Positions 27,074-35,275 of a DNA stretch of 64,000 nucleotides are shown in pieces. Made by a program: the position numbers and the translations under genes. The DNA comes from Fervidicoccus fontis Kam940. Its GTDB lineage: Archaea > Thermoproteota > Thermoprotei_A > Sulfolobales > Fervidicoccaceae. Location of the stretch: positions 1 through 64,000 of the forward strand of contig NC_017461.1 in NCBI RefSeq assembly GCF_000258425.1. Reading direction: 5' to 3'. Position 1 is the stretch's first letter. Each line of letters starts with the position of its first letter. The notes below the pieces were generated by a model. It was given only the letters and a program-made list of their open reading frames with translations. It was not told the origin of the DNA and made no database searches.

Positions 27074-28366
27074 TCATATGAGATGTTCCAAATTCTTCCC
27101 CGATTTCCCTCTTGCCTCTTCAACGATTAAAATCAGCTCTTCCCTCGCTACGACTCTCACCTCGCTTCCGGCGCTTATCCTCTCTCCATTCTTCGATCTA
27201 GCCCTCCATATTATCCCCTCAACCCTAACTTCCCCTTCCGGGTCAAGATCCTTTACAGCAATTCCCTTCTTTCCAATTAAAGACTCCGGCCCAGCCTTAG
27301 GCTTAACTCTGAACGTCTTCCTTATCCAGTTCAGGTAGTAAGCGGCGATTATGCCAAGTCCTGCAATAATTCCAAACATTATATAAGAGAGCATTCCGTA
27401 TGGAGAGGGAGAGTAGCTGATCCCAGATGCAAGTATCCATGTGCCGAATAAAGACAGTAGCGTCCCCGCGATCAGTAAGAGACCGTGCCCGACCTTCACC
27501 TCTGCGATTATTAGAGTTCCCCCAACCAGGATGATTAAAACCCCCACGATATTCCCCCCTATTATCTGCGATCCCCAAAGTCCGAATGCGGAAAGCAGGA
27601 TTCCCAATATTGTGAGCAAAATAGTTGCGTGGAAGATGTCGAGCATTATTGCCATCATACCGAGCGTTATAAAAAGCCCATCTACAGTTGGGTTGCTTAT
27701 AAAGCTCACAAACTGGTCATATACGGAAGGAGAGGAAACAGTTTGGGAACAGCCTGAAATGTTCATTGCGACGAGGACATCGGATAGCGAATTGGCTATT
27801 CCGTCGATCAAATGGTACTGGTATGCTTCTCCTGCGCTGTAAGCAGTATTGTTTAACACCATCGCTTTCACGGCTGTGACATTCCTTCCATGAAGCTGGG
27901 CGAGGCTAACCATCCAGGCTAGCATTGCATTTTTAACATGCGCCTGCTCCTCAGCGTTCCCTCCCTCAACGATGGGGGTTGAGGGGCCTATAAAGGTCCC
28001 GTTAGACATGTATATTTTATCCGATGCAACTGCAATATATGATCCAGCAGATGCAGCCATCCCTCCTGGAGGAACAAATGTAACTACAGTTATGTTCTTT
28101 TGCTCAGCCTGAAGCGTCATGTTTACTATGGACATCATTGAATCCAAGTATCCTCCTGGTGTGTTCATTTCGATAATTACATACGGAATGCGGTTCGATT
28201 CAGCGTAGCTGAATGACCTCTGGAATAGGGATACCGCGCCTGGATCAACCTGCATATTGAAGTTTATAATCATGCATTCATGGTTCTCCTGAGCGTTTGC
28301 GAGCAATGGAAAGAGAAGAATGATGACGGCTGCGGATATAAAAATATACTTTAGCGAATTTGGCAA
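27074..28366 (-). CDS. NfeD family membrane-bound ClpP-class serine protease
   Basis: 430 residues: a signal sequence (KYIFISAAVIILLFPLLANA), an extracytoplasmic ClpP-like protease domain with NTPGG (residues about 69-73) and the serine-bearing MAASAGSYIAVASDKIYMS, then four or five membrane segments and a C-terminal OB-fold NfeD domain (GKKGIAVKDLDPEGEVRVEG). The fold and order match PH1510 of Pyrococcus, which cuts the hydrophobic tail of stomatin. It precedes the stomatin gene on the same strand. Confidence 0.93.
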   Translation of the reverse strand: MPNSLKYIFISAAVIILLFPLLANAQENHECMIINFNMQVDPGAVSLFQRSFSYAESNRIPYVIIEMNTPGGYLDSMMSIVNMTLQAEQKNITVVTFVPPGGMAASAGSYIAVASDKIYMSNGTFIGPSTPIVEGGNAEEQAHVKNAMLAWMVSLAQLHGRNVTAVKAMVLNNTAYSAGEAYQYHLIDGIANSLSDVLVAMNISGCSQTVSSPSVYDQFVSFISNPTVDGLFITLGMMAIMLDIFHATILLTILGILLSAFGLWGSQIIGGNIVGVLIILVGGTLIIAEVKVGHGLLLIAGTLLSLFGTWILASGISYSPSPYGMLSYIMFGIIAGLGIIAAYYLNWIRKTFRVKPKAGPESLIGKKGIAVKDLDPEGEVRVEGIIWRARSKNGERISAGSEVRVVAREELILIVEEARGKSGKNLEHLI

Positions 28367-28484
28367 AAGTCATCATCAATTACTAATAATATGATTTTCA
28401 GAATTTATTTTTTGCCTCTTCAAAAGACTGAAAGCAAATGCTTTTTTAGATCTGCAGGAATTAATTATACAGAGGTGGTGTGCG

Positions 28485-29021
28485 TTGGAAGAAATATGCT
28501 TGAAGCCGATCGGATTTGTGAGACATGAGAAGGATGAGGAGCTGAGGAGGAGGTGGGAAGGTGTTGAGGGCGAAATAGAGATACTTCCCGAGTATGAGGA
28601 GGGCTTGAAGGGAATAGAGGGCTTTTCCCACATAATCCTTATAGCCTACCTTCATTTAGTAGAGGGAGAGAAGAGGAGAGTCCTGAAGGTGAAGCCGAGA
28701 AGGCTAAGAAATTTTGGAATAAGCATAGATGACCTCCCTGAAGTTGGGGTCTTCTCTTCCGATAGCCCTCACAGGCCGAATCCTATAGCTATTTCAATCG
28801 TGAAGCTTAAGGGAGTCCAGGGAAGGGTTTTAGAAGTTGAGGGCCTCGATCTATACAGCGGCACCCCCATCCTCGACATAAAGCCTTACGGATATGAAAG
28901 GAGGATAGAAGAGATAAGGGTTCCGTGGTGGTCAGATGAGGTGAAGAGAAGAGTCGAGGAGAAAATGGGAAGGGAAAAAAAGAGAGGGAAAGCGGATGAA
29001 AGCCCTGATCTTCACCCGTAG
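28485..29021 (+). CDS. trmO: TrmO-type tRNA (adenine-37-N6)-methyltransferase
   Basis: A 178-residue protein of the TrmO/TsaA (UPF0066) family: LKPIGFVRHE at the start, GFSHIILIAYLH, VFSSDSPHRPNPIAIS (the SAM-binding signature) and TPILDIKPYG. TrmO adds a methyl group to t6A37 of tRNAs decoding ACY codons. The start is TTG at 28485 after a GAGGTGGTG stretch. It is divergent from nfeD and overlaps the convergent coiled-coil gene by 10 bp. The basic tail (GREKKRGKADESPDLHP) is longer than usual. Confidence 0.92.
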   Translation: MEEICLKPIGFVRHEKDEELRRRWEGVEGEIEILPEYEEGLKGIEGFSHIILIAYLHLVEGEKRRVLKVKPRRLRNFGISIDDLPEVGVFSSDSPHRPNPIAISIVKLKGVQGRVLEVEGLDLYSGTPILDIKPYGYERRIEEIRVPWWSDEVKRRVEEKMGREKKRGKADESPDLHP

Positions 29022-30256
29022 AGCTTATATAGGAGACCCAGAAAGTCGTTTATCGTTCCATTGACCCAGTAGAAGCCCGTTGGTCCCACCATGCACACAA
29101 CGTTGGGATAAACCAGTCCAAGAGAGTTGAGCCTGTTTATGTAAGAAGTGACCGCAGAATATGCCCCACTTGCATCGACCTGGACGAACTCCTGGTAGTT
29201 TATCCCCGCAAGCTCCGCGGCAGCTGGATCTAGAAGAGAGACCTTCCCGCTTCCCTCAATAATTAATGTGAAGCCCCAATACGGGTATTTGCTGTACCCT
29301 GTCCCGTTCAGAAGAACCATGTAGATAGGGGGCATTGATGTGTTAAGGTAGTTACTTAAATAGCTCGCATATAAGGTTGAAAGGAGTAGTGCCTGATCCT
29401 TCGCATCACCATATCCATTGTTCAATACTTCTGTGGCGTTTTCAAAGTAGAGCTCCCTAAGATAAAAAGAAGCGCTCCCTCCGCTCTGATTTACTACCAA
29501 GAAAGGAGTGTCGTAGTTGAGCCTTATGCTTCTTTCTACATAGTTATAGAGCCTGTAGAGTCCTATGTAAGGAGTGGTCTCATTTCCAACAGCGCTCCTC
29601 ATCGCTGAGATCACGGCTGGAGAGTTGTAGTCGAAGAAAGCTTCAAGCTGAGCTCCCGGATTCCCCCTCTCAAATGAGAGCTGGGAAATCGTGGAGAGCT
29701 GAGAGAGGAGGTTCGCATATGAAGTGTTCAAACTAGAGAGTTCTGATATTGCATATGAGTATGTCTCGTTAAGCTCGCTCATTTTTGTCAGGAGCTGCGA
29801 GTAATTTGCCTTCAGGCTTGAATATGAGGCGTTTAAGCTTGAGTACTCGTTCATGAGCTGCGAATAAGATGAGAGCAGGCTCGAGTAAGTCTCATTCAGA
29901 GAGCTCAAATTTCCATTGCAAGAAGCTAGGCTTGAATTCAGGATTTCAATAGTGCTGGTGAGGTTCTGGTTCATCTGCTGGAGCTGGGCGATCGTCTCGA
30001 TATATGTTTGGTTCAGCTGGCTTAAAGAGCTGTTGTAGTAGAAAAGCTTCTGTTGCAAATCCGAAATCGTCCTCAATGCATTTTCGAGGGACTGCTGAAC
30101 TGAGCTAGAGCCTCCTGAAGTGTTCTGAGGAGTTTGGGAGCTGCTGGTGAGCTGATAGAGGTACGATGCGAACCCAGTTAAGAGTATAAGCAAAAGGATC
30201 GAAATTAATATGCTCAAGCTTCCTTTTGAAAAGATCTTTTTAGCCAATACATACAC
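29012..30256 (-). CDS. membrane-anchored coiled-coil protein with a transglutaminase-like domain lacking Cys and His
   Basis: A 414-residue surface protein. A membrane anchor (ILISILLLILLTGFASYLYQ) is followed by an Asn/Ser-rich region with many N-glycosylation sequons and a heptad-like coiled coil (repeats of LNETYSSLLSSYSQLM type, residues about 50-190). The C-terminal half resembles a transglutaminase-like domain: YVERSIRLNYDTPF and NNGYGDAKDQALLLSTLY. The catalytic Cys of the GDCxD motif is Ala here, and the usual His position reads YWGFTL, so the fold is probably a non-catalytic binding domain. No partner gene is evident. Confidence 0.7.
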   Translation of the reverse strand: MYVLAKKIFSKGSLSILISILLLILLTGFASYLYQLTSSSQTPQNTSGGSSSVQQSLENALRTISDLQQKLFYYNSSLSQLNQTYIETIAQLQQMNQNLTSTIEILNSSLASCNGNLSSLNETYSSLLSSYSQLMNEYSSLNASYSSLKANYSQLLTKMSELNETYSYAISELSSLNTSYANLLSQLSTISQLSFERGNPGAQLEAFFDYNSPAVISAMRSAVGNETTPYIGLYRLYNYVERSIRLNYDTPFLVVNQSGGSASFYLRELYFENATEVLNNGYGDAKDQALLLSTLYASYLSNYLNTSMPPIYMVLLNGTGYSKYPYWGFTLIIEGSGKVSLLDPAAAELAGINYQEFVQVDASGAYSAVTSYINRLNSLGLVYPNVVCMVGPTGFYWVNGTINDFLGLLYKLYG

Positions 30257-31150
30257 CGTTTTTCTCTGCTTAAAACTAAAAAGATTTTTTATAATATTTG
30301 TCTTTTATAAATAAAAATATTTTTCCTCTCTATATGAAGGACCTGCAAAATCTACTGAAGCCCACGCCATTTTATTCCGGGGATGAAGGCCTTTATTGAT
30401 CATGAACTATTGCCCTCTTGCAAAAAAGTATTATCGCATTAGATGTTACGGTTGAGCTGTGCGCGTCTCCGCTAGGATCGGTTAAGTGAAGAGCTCAAGA
30501 AATTCAGCATTTCTGTGAGGTTTGCGCTCTACTTTTTTGGGATAGGAAAGCTAAAAATTTGCAGTCATTAATGAGGAAATTGAATAGAGTTGAGGGCTTT
30601 TAGCCCAGTTGCTTTCTAATTCAACTCTCTTTGCGCCCTTAAAACAGAAAGATGTACAATGTTATTGCAATTGCGGCCGCATATGCGACCAGTGCAAATA
30701 ATACTTCATCCTTTCTTATGCGCATTCCCACCACCAAGTAAGATTGTAGTGAAATTCATCAAGCTACATGCTTCATATTTTTCCGTTTTAACATTGCGCA
30801 TTTTTATAAAGTATTATTACAGAAAAAGTCTTTATAAATTTTACTCCAAATATTTGTTTATTTTTAAATTATATAACTTTCTTATTCGCTGTAATATTTA
30901 TGGAGAATGGGAGCTATTTGAAAGCGGGGAGCCACCAATCGACCTATGATTGCATGTTTCATGCATTGCCCAAAAGAGCTCTTTGCTCGAAGCAGAGTGC
31001 CATAGATTCCTTAAAAGAAGGCTTTGCTCTAAATGATTATGCTTTTGGAAAGATTTCTCATTCACGATTTCTTAATAAATCGTTTTTTAAAAAAATTTTA
31101 TCTGGAGGGCTCCGTATAAGCTGCTCATCATCTCATTTGAGGGAAAGGCG
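30257..31150. other. 900-bp region with no firm gene
   Basis: No substantial coding potential was recognised. A short minus-strand frame at 30639-30725 would encode a 28-residue membrane peptide (MRIRKDEVLFALVAYAAA then a hydrophobic tail), with no supporting signal beyond its hydrophobicity. The part from 30780 to 30900 is very AT-rich. The region just upstream of 31151 (TAAATCG and TTTTAAAAAAATTTTATC runs) may hold the promoter of the DUF4392 gene. Confidence 0.4.
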
Positions 31151-32140
31151 ATGCATCAATACGAAGAATTGGGAATCAAGCTCGATCAATTGATTAATTC
31201 TGACAGCAATGGAAGAGGAGTTGCGAAAAAGCTCTATCCTTATGCTTTCGAGAAAGCTGGTGAGCCTTTAGTATATAAAGCTGCAAGGGAGCTTGTAGAA
31301 AATTCAGATAAGGGCTCTCCAGTCTTGATAATGACGGGGTTTAGAACTCCCCCACTTTACGTTCAAGAGACAGATGGTCCTTTAGGAGCGGCATCTATTT
31401 CTAGAGCTTTCAGCATATGCTTGAATGCTAAGCCGATAATTCTGACTGAGCAAGACGAGAGGTCCTTGAGAATAGTGAGAGCTGCAGTTGAGGGAGCGGG
31501 GCTCAAAATATCGCCTCTGGAAGATCTGTTAAGAGGAGATCAAGACCTCTCAGCTTCAGTCGTAGGATTCACGCACAGTGAAGAATATGCAGAAGAGGAT
31601 GCGAAAAGACTCATTGATGAGGTGAATCCGAGAGCCGTTATAGCTGTGAAGAAAGCGGGGAGGAACTTCAAGGGCGTATACCATAGCATGAGCGGCTTGA
31701 ATGTGAGCAAATACCACGCGAAGGTTGAATATATAGTCGATGAGGCGAGGAAAAAGGGGATCTTGACAATAGGCACAGGAGATGGGGGTAATGAAGTGGG
31801 AATGGGAGCAATCGAGGATGCTGTAAGAAAGCACGTCCCATATGGAGATGTGTGCAGGTGCCCGTGCAGAGGGGGGATTGCATCATCCTCAAAGGTCGAT
31901 GTATTAATAACGTCCTCGATATCTAACTGGGGAGGATATGCGCTCAGCGGGATGATCTCGAAGATCCTTGAGAAGCCCAACGGCATTCACGATCCTGAAG
32001 CCGAGGAGCTCATGTTCTCCTTAGTCGCTAAGGAAGGAGCAGTTGATGGAATTAAGGGAAAAGCTGGGAAATCTGCGGACGGATTGGGCGTCGAGGCTCA
32101 TAAATCAGTTTTAATGCTCATACGAGAAATGCTCTTTTAG
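31151..32140 (+). CDS. DUF4392 (D-glutamate cyclase-like) protein
   Basis: A 329-residue soluble protein of the DUF4392/GLUCM C-terminal family, related to mammalian D-glutamate cyclase. Seen motifs are PVLIMTGFRTPP, ETDGPLGAASISRAF, IGTGDGGNEVGMG (a glycine-rich turn) and RCPCRGGIASSS with two conserved Cys. In this family the enzyme turns D-glutamate into 5-oxoproline; whether that is the substrate here is unknown. It is complete and in no evident operon. Confidence 0.85.
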   Translation: MHQYEELGIKLDQLINSDSNGRGVAKKLYPYAFEKAGEPLVYKAARELVENSDKGSPVLIMTGFRTPPLYVQETDGPLGAASISRAFSICLNAKPIILTEQDERSLRIVRAAVEGAGLKISPLEDLLRGDQDLSASVVGFTHSEEYAEEDAKRLIDEVNPRAVIAVKKAGRNFKGVYHSMSGLNVSKYHAKVEYIVDEARKKGILTIGTGDGGNEVGMGAIEDAVRKHVPYGDVCRCPCRGGIASSSKVDVLITSSISNWGGYALSGMISKILEKPNGIHDPEAEELMFSLVAKEGAVDGIKGKAGKSADGLGVEAHKSVLMLIREMLF

Positions 32141-32437
32141 CATCGCTCAATGTAAAAAAATAGGAAAGCTCTAGAGCGGCAGATGAGATCCCTCCATTTT
32201 GAGCTCTGCCACGGGTGCTAAAACCTCGGCAACAAAAATCCTCATCTCCCCACAGTTTTCTTCCAGCATAACTCGACACTAGAAACTACAAAGAATGCGC
32301 CGGTATGCATGGTACCAACAGCTACCTCCTGATAAAGAGCAACGCAGGGATGGCTTGATACTGCGATCTCGATGAAGGGAAGATGACGAGCGAATTAAGA
32401 AATGTTATGAACAGCTATGAGAACAGAATTCTGAATG
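32141..32437. other. decayed segment upstream of the nrdG-derived repeat
   Basis: No intact frame is present. A plus-strand translation around 32310-32435 reads GTNSYLLIKSNAGMA, a stop, then YCDLDEGKMTSELRNV and MNSYENRILN, so this was once coding. I cannot assign its family. It runs directly into the 67-bp copy of nrdG sequence. Confidence 0.4.
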
Positions 32438-32504
32438 GCTACGGACTTCAAGGTACCTCCAGATAAGATGTTCGGCTTGAGCTCACTTCTCGCACAGAAA
32501 CTCT
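32438..32504 (+). repeat. 67-bp exact copy of an internal nrdG segment
   Basis: Positions 32438-32504 are identical, base for base, to 43698-43764 inside the nrdG-like gene, in the same orientation and 11,260 bp apart. The identity stops abruptly at both ends. On its right side it abuts a broken cbiB 3' end without a gap. The perfect match contrasts with the clearly diverged B12 paralogues next to it, so this duplication is recent. Confidence 0.97.
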
Positions 32505-32719
32505 ACTGAGAGAGTGAACACGGGGAACCCAATGTCCGCTTCCTCAGGCTGTCTGAAAGTCAGGCTGGAGAAGATTGGACATTATACGATAGGCAGGGAA
32601 TTCCGTTTCCTTCCTCCGAAGATTTGGAGAGAGCGCTTAAGCTCGCAATCTGCGAGTCGCTTGCATATTTGATCATTGTTCTCCTCATATCATCATCTTT
32701 TTATTTCCTTTCAAACTAA
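32505..32719 (+). pseudogene. cbiB: 3' fragment of cbiB, copy B
   Basis: The plus strand encodes TERVNTGNPMSASSGCLKV, RLEKIGHYTIGREF, then after a one-base slip near 32604 FPFPSSEDLERALKLAICES and LAYLIIVLLISSSFYFLSN. This aligns with the last 70 residues of CbiB at 18307-19266. The rest of the gene is missing; the nrdG-derived repeat takes its place. It lies just before the intact serK-like gene, the same gene order as in copy A. Confidence 0.9.
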
Positions 32720-32747
32720 TTCGATGTGGGTGAGAGCATTGTCCACG

Positions 32748-33410
32748 ATGAGTATAAGATCCTGGAGGAATGCTGAGCTCCTTCGAATAGATGAGATCAT
32801 TCCTGCAGAGGATATAGAGGAGCCGAGGTTGAAATATTTGCTCGCTTCTCTGAGAGAGAAGAAGGTCCTTCACAGACCAATTATCGTTGAACACAGGAAA
32901 ATGCTGGTTATAGATGGGCATCACAGGCTAAGAGCTCTAGAAGCCTCAGGGGCTAAGCTAGTTCCTGTCATACTTGCAGACTACAGAAGTGATGTTAGAT
33001 CTGTTGGAAGGTGGATGTATATAGGTTCGTGGAGCATCGATAGGGAAACAGTTCTCAAAAGAGGGCTCGAGGAATTGGAGCACTTGGTAAAAAGAGGAGG
33101 GAGCAGGAAGATAGAAGCTAAGGTCAGAAATGAAACGATGAACATAAAAGCTGACAGGCTCGATGCCTATATCTCCCTCAAGTATTCCGAATTGCTTAGG
33201 AGAGTGATGAATGAACTGAGCAAGGTCCCATTCGATGAGGGAAAGTGCAGATCTTCCGAGATTTGCCTCTCTTTTCCAGAGCTAGAGATAGATGACATGT
33301 ACAGGATCCCCTATACTTCTCTCCTCCCTCCGCGCTCAACACTGCATGAAACGAGCCTTAAGGAAATAGAGGTCCCCTTCAAGTTGAATGATCTAGGAGG
33401 TAAGTTTTAA
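32748..33410 (+). CDS. SerK/ParB-like kinase in the B12 cluster
   Basis: About 220 residues with a ParB/Srx-type N-terminal domain: LLRIDEIIPAEDIEEPRLKY, RPIIVEHRKMLVIDGHHRLRALEASG and VPVILADYR. Archaeal SerK, a free-serine kinase that uses ADP, has this fold and the DGHHR motif. Located between cbiB and PP-loop genes of a B12 salvage cluster, it could make L-threonine phosphate for CobD. ATG 32748 is chosen by comparison with copy A; ATG 32724 is also in frame. The copy A version is a 45-codon remnant. Confidence 0.75.
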   Translation: MSIRSWRNAELLRIDEIIPAEDIEEPRLKYLLASLREKKVLHRPIIVEHRKMLVIDGHHRLRALEASGAKLVPVILADYRSDVRSVGRWMYIGSWSIDRETVLKRGLEELEHLVKRGGSRKIEAKVRNETMNIKADRLDAYISLKYSELLRRVMNELSKVPFDEGKCRSSEICLSFPELEIDDMYRIPYTSLLPPRSTLHETSLKEIEVPFKLNDLGGKF

Positions 33411-34034
33411 ATGAGGGTTGCCTTCCTTTCTGGAGGAAAGGACTCTTATTACGCAGCATACAGGAGCAGCTCGGGCTTCGATATAGGCTTGTTCCTCGTT
33501 TACGATTTCCCGAGGCCGAGCCCCCATTTTCTGAACCTGGGAAAGAGCATAGAAACGATCCTCCTAACTGGAAAACCTGCGGTAGTTGCGAAGCTGGACA
33601 AGGGAAAGGAGTTTGAGGAAACAGTATCTATACTCAAGAGGCTCGGAGCAAGTGAGATAATAGCTGGGGATGTTTACATTGAGGATCACTTGAAGTATAT
33701 GGAGAGCTTGGCGAGAGAGTCAGGTGCAGCTCTGATCGAGAGCCTTTGGGGTCTAGACAGCGAGGAAGTATTGAGGAAAGAGATGGAGGATGGGATAAGG
33801 GGTCTGGTCCTGGGATCGATTTCTTCGATAGACAAATGGATAGGAAGAGAGCTGAACGCTGGAAGCGTTGACAGCTTCATTGAAGATGCGAAGAGAGCTG
33901 GAGCAGATCCGCTTGGGGAGAATGGAGAGTATCACACAATTGTTACCTTTGGACCTATGCACAGGGCTCCCCTTTCCTATTCCAGAGTTTCAATTGAGGA
34001 CTACGATGGATACAAGATCCTGAGGCTGATCTGA
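33411..34034 (+). CDS. Dph6/MJ0570-like PP-loop ATPase, intact copy B
   Basis: A 207-residue N-type ATP pyrophosphatase of the diphthine-ammonia ligase family: PP-loop LSGGKDSYYA (residues 6-15), IIAGDVYIEDHLKYMESLA, and the C-terminal GENGEYHTIVTFGPMH motif. Dph6 amidates diphthine on elongation factor 2, but B12-linked paralogues may act on a corrinoid or another substrate. The start ATG follows the serK-like stop directly. The copy A relative at 17582-18124 is decayed. Confidence 0.82.
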   Translation: MRVAFLSGGKDSYYAAYRSSSGFDIGLFLVYDFPRPSPHFLNLGKSIETILLTGKPAVVAKLDKGKEFEETVSILKRLGASEIIAGDVYIEDHLKYMESLARESGAALIESLWGLDSEEVLRKEMEDGIRGLVLGSISSIDKWIGRELNAGSVDSFIEDAKRAGADPLGENGEYHTIVTFGPMHRAPLSYSRVSIEDYDGYKILRLI

Positions 34035-34036
34035 AC

Positions 34037-34816
34037 TTGAGGACCAACGCTCCTTGTTGGTACTATTCTTATGCCTTATTCAAAATTCTGAAGGTTGTAG
34101 TAAAGGAGAGCAATTGCGACTGCATAGCTCTCAGCGGAGGGATAGATTCCTCAACAGTCCTCGCAGCCGCTATTTCAGAGGGCATTAAGCCCAGGGGCTA
34201 TGCTTCAGTATATAGAAATGGTCTCCCTAAAGATATTGCGTTTTTGAACTACATCTCTAAGCTCTTCAACTTGGAAGTGAAATATGTCTTCATTGATGAC
34301 CAGGATATTGAAGGGCTGAGGAAAAGCATCGTCGAATGCATCGGAGAGGAGAAGCTGAACTCCCACGAAGATGGAGGATGCATAGAGTTCAGAAATGATG
34401 CTGTATTTTACTCAGTGATCAGAAAGGCCAAGGAAGATGGATGCAAATGCATTTATACTGGAAGCGGGGGCGATGAGATATTCGCGGGATACAGCTTCCT
34501 GCTGAGCAAGGAAAGCGATGAGCTAGACTCATCTATAAAAAAACTGGCTTACGGCAGATTCCCCGAGCTTGAAATAGCTGAGTGCCTGAAGATGAGAGCT
34601 ATTGCGCCTTTTCTCGATAACAGGTTGAGGAGCTTCGCTCTGAGCATACCTGTAAATTGCTTGAGGTCAAATGAAATGAAGGGAAAGGATGTTCTGAGGG
34701 AAATTCTCAGAGGAGTTGGCTTGAAGCTGATAGCTGAGAGGGCAAAGGTTCCTGCGGAAAGTGGTTCTGGGACAAGGAGCATGTGCACTTCCCCCTTAGA
34801 TGAATATAGAGAATAG
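34037..34816 (+). CDS. asparagine-synthetase-like PP-loop protein, B12 cluster copy B
   Basis: A 259-residue stand-alone synthetase domain, clearly paralogous to 16709-17581. It has LSGGIDSSTVLAAA near residue 33, NSHEDGGCIEFRNDAVFYSV and YTGSGGDEIFAGYSFL. No glutaminase domain is present, so ammonia or another donor must be supplied. Its TTG start lies 2 bp after the stop of the Dph6-like gene, as in copy A. The C-terminus (SGSGTRSMCTSPLDEYRE) probably represents the family's native end. Confidence 0.82.
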   Translation: MRTNAPCWYYSYALFKILKVVVKESNCDCIALSGGIDSSTVLAAAISEGIKPRGYASVYRNGLPKDIAFLNYISKLFNLEVKYVFIDDQDIEGLRKSIVECIGEEKLNSHEDGGCIEFRNDAVFYSVIRKAKEDGCKCIYTGSGGDEIFAGYSFLLSKESDELDSSIKKLAYGRFPELEIAECLKMRAIAPFLDNRLRSFALSIPVNCLRSNEMKGKDVLREILRGVGLKLIAERAKVPAESGSGTRSMCTSPLDEYRE

Positions 34817-35024
34817 AAAAGCTATTTTTGCTGAACGAATTCACGGTTCAGAAACTGAATTGAATCCCTTTTCATCTCCCTGAGAGGAGTATGAGTGCAG
34901 GAAATTCCGAACAAACGACCATTCCACTGCATTGAAGGCATATATACTATTAACCTCAGTCTTTCCATCTTCGTTATTGGAAATATCTTTATAATTCAGG
35001 ATGAACAATAAATTTCCTATACAA

Positions 35025-35100
35025 GAATCTGTTAGATAGGATTGAGACAACGTTTTACACGTTCCAGGCTCACCGTGAATCTATCAGAAAGAATTGAGAG
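35025..35100 (+). repeat. degenerate two-repeat CRISPR relic
   Basis: Two decayed 24-nt repeats lie at 35025-35048 (GTT type, three changes) and 35077-35100 (ATC in the loop, three other changes against the CTC type). They enclose a 28-nt segment at 35049-35076. That segment matches 1664-1691, the Walker A-coding DNA of the AAA+ ATPase gene, at all but two or three positions, and read as codons it encodes GEPGTCKT. No leader adjoins it. The inter-repeat distance is shorter than in the live arrays (36-39 nt). Confidence 0.8.
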
Positions 35101-35119
35101 CCAGAATCCCTCCATCTTT

Positions 35120-35275
35120 CTCTCGGATCTGAAAAAGCTGAACGGAAACAGAAATTTTCAAACTTTCCTGCTCAATTTGAGAAAAGAGCTTTCAGTTCAT
35201 AAAAAATTGAAGTATAGCATGGATCCCATGGATGTCGCTCCAATGGTTTATCAGGTCTATGATCTATTTTCTTGA
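35120..35275 (+). repeat. diverged block shared with 2740-2895
   Basis: The plus strand encodes SDLKKLNGNRNFQTFLLNLR, KELSVHKKLKYSMDPMDVAP and MVYQVYDLFS, ending at 35275. The DNA aligns with 2740-2895 upstream of the AAA+ ATPase. Shared stretches include GAGCTTTCAGTTCAT here against GGGCTTTCAGTTCAT there, and a common ATCTATTT..TTGAG/ACTGAG end. The copy here keeps an open frame, so it may be the end of a real gene. With the Walker A-like relic spacer 45 bp away, both landmarks of the 1.6-2.9 kb region recur here. Confidence 0.6.

Noticed and set aside
30639-30725. 28-residue hydrophobic peptide
   Set aside because: Too short to support; only hydrophobicity speaks for it, so it is mentioned in the gap note only.
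30257-31150. Search for tRNA or other stable RNA genes in the larger gaps
   Set aside because: No cloverleaf with a TTCGANNC-like T loop and matching acceptor arms was found by eye.
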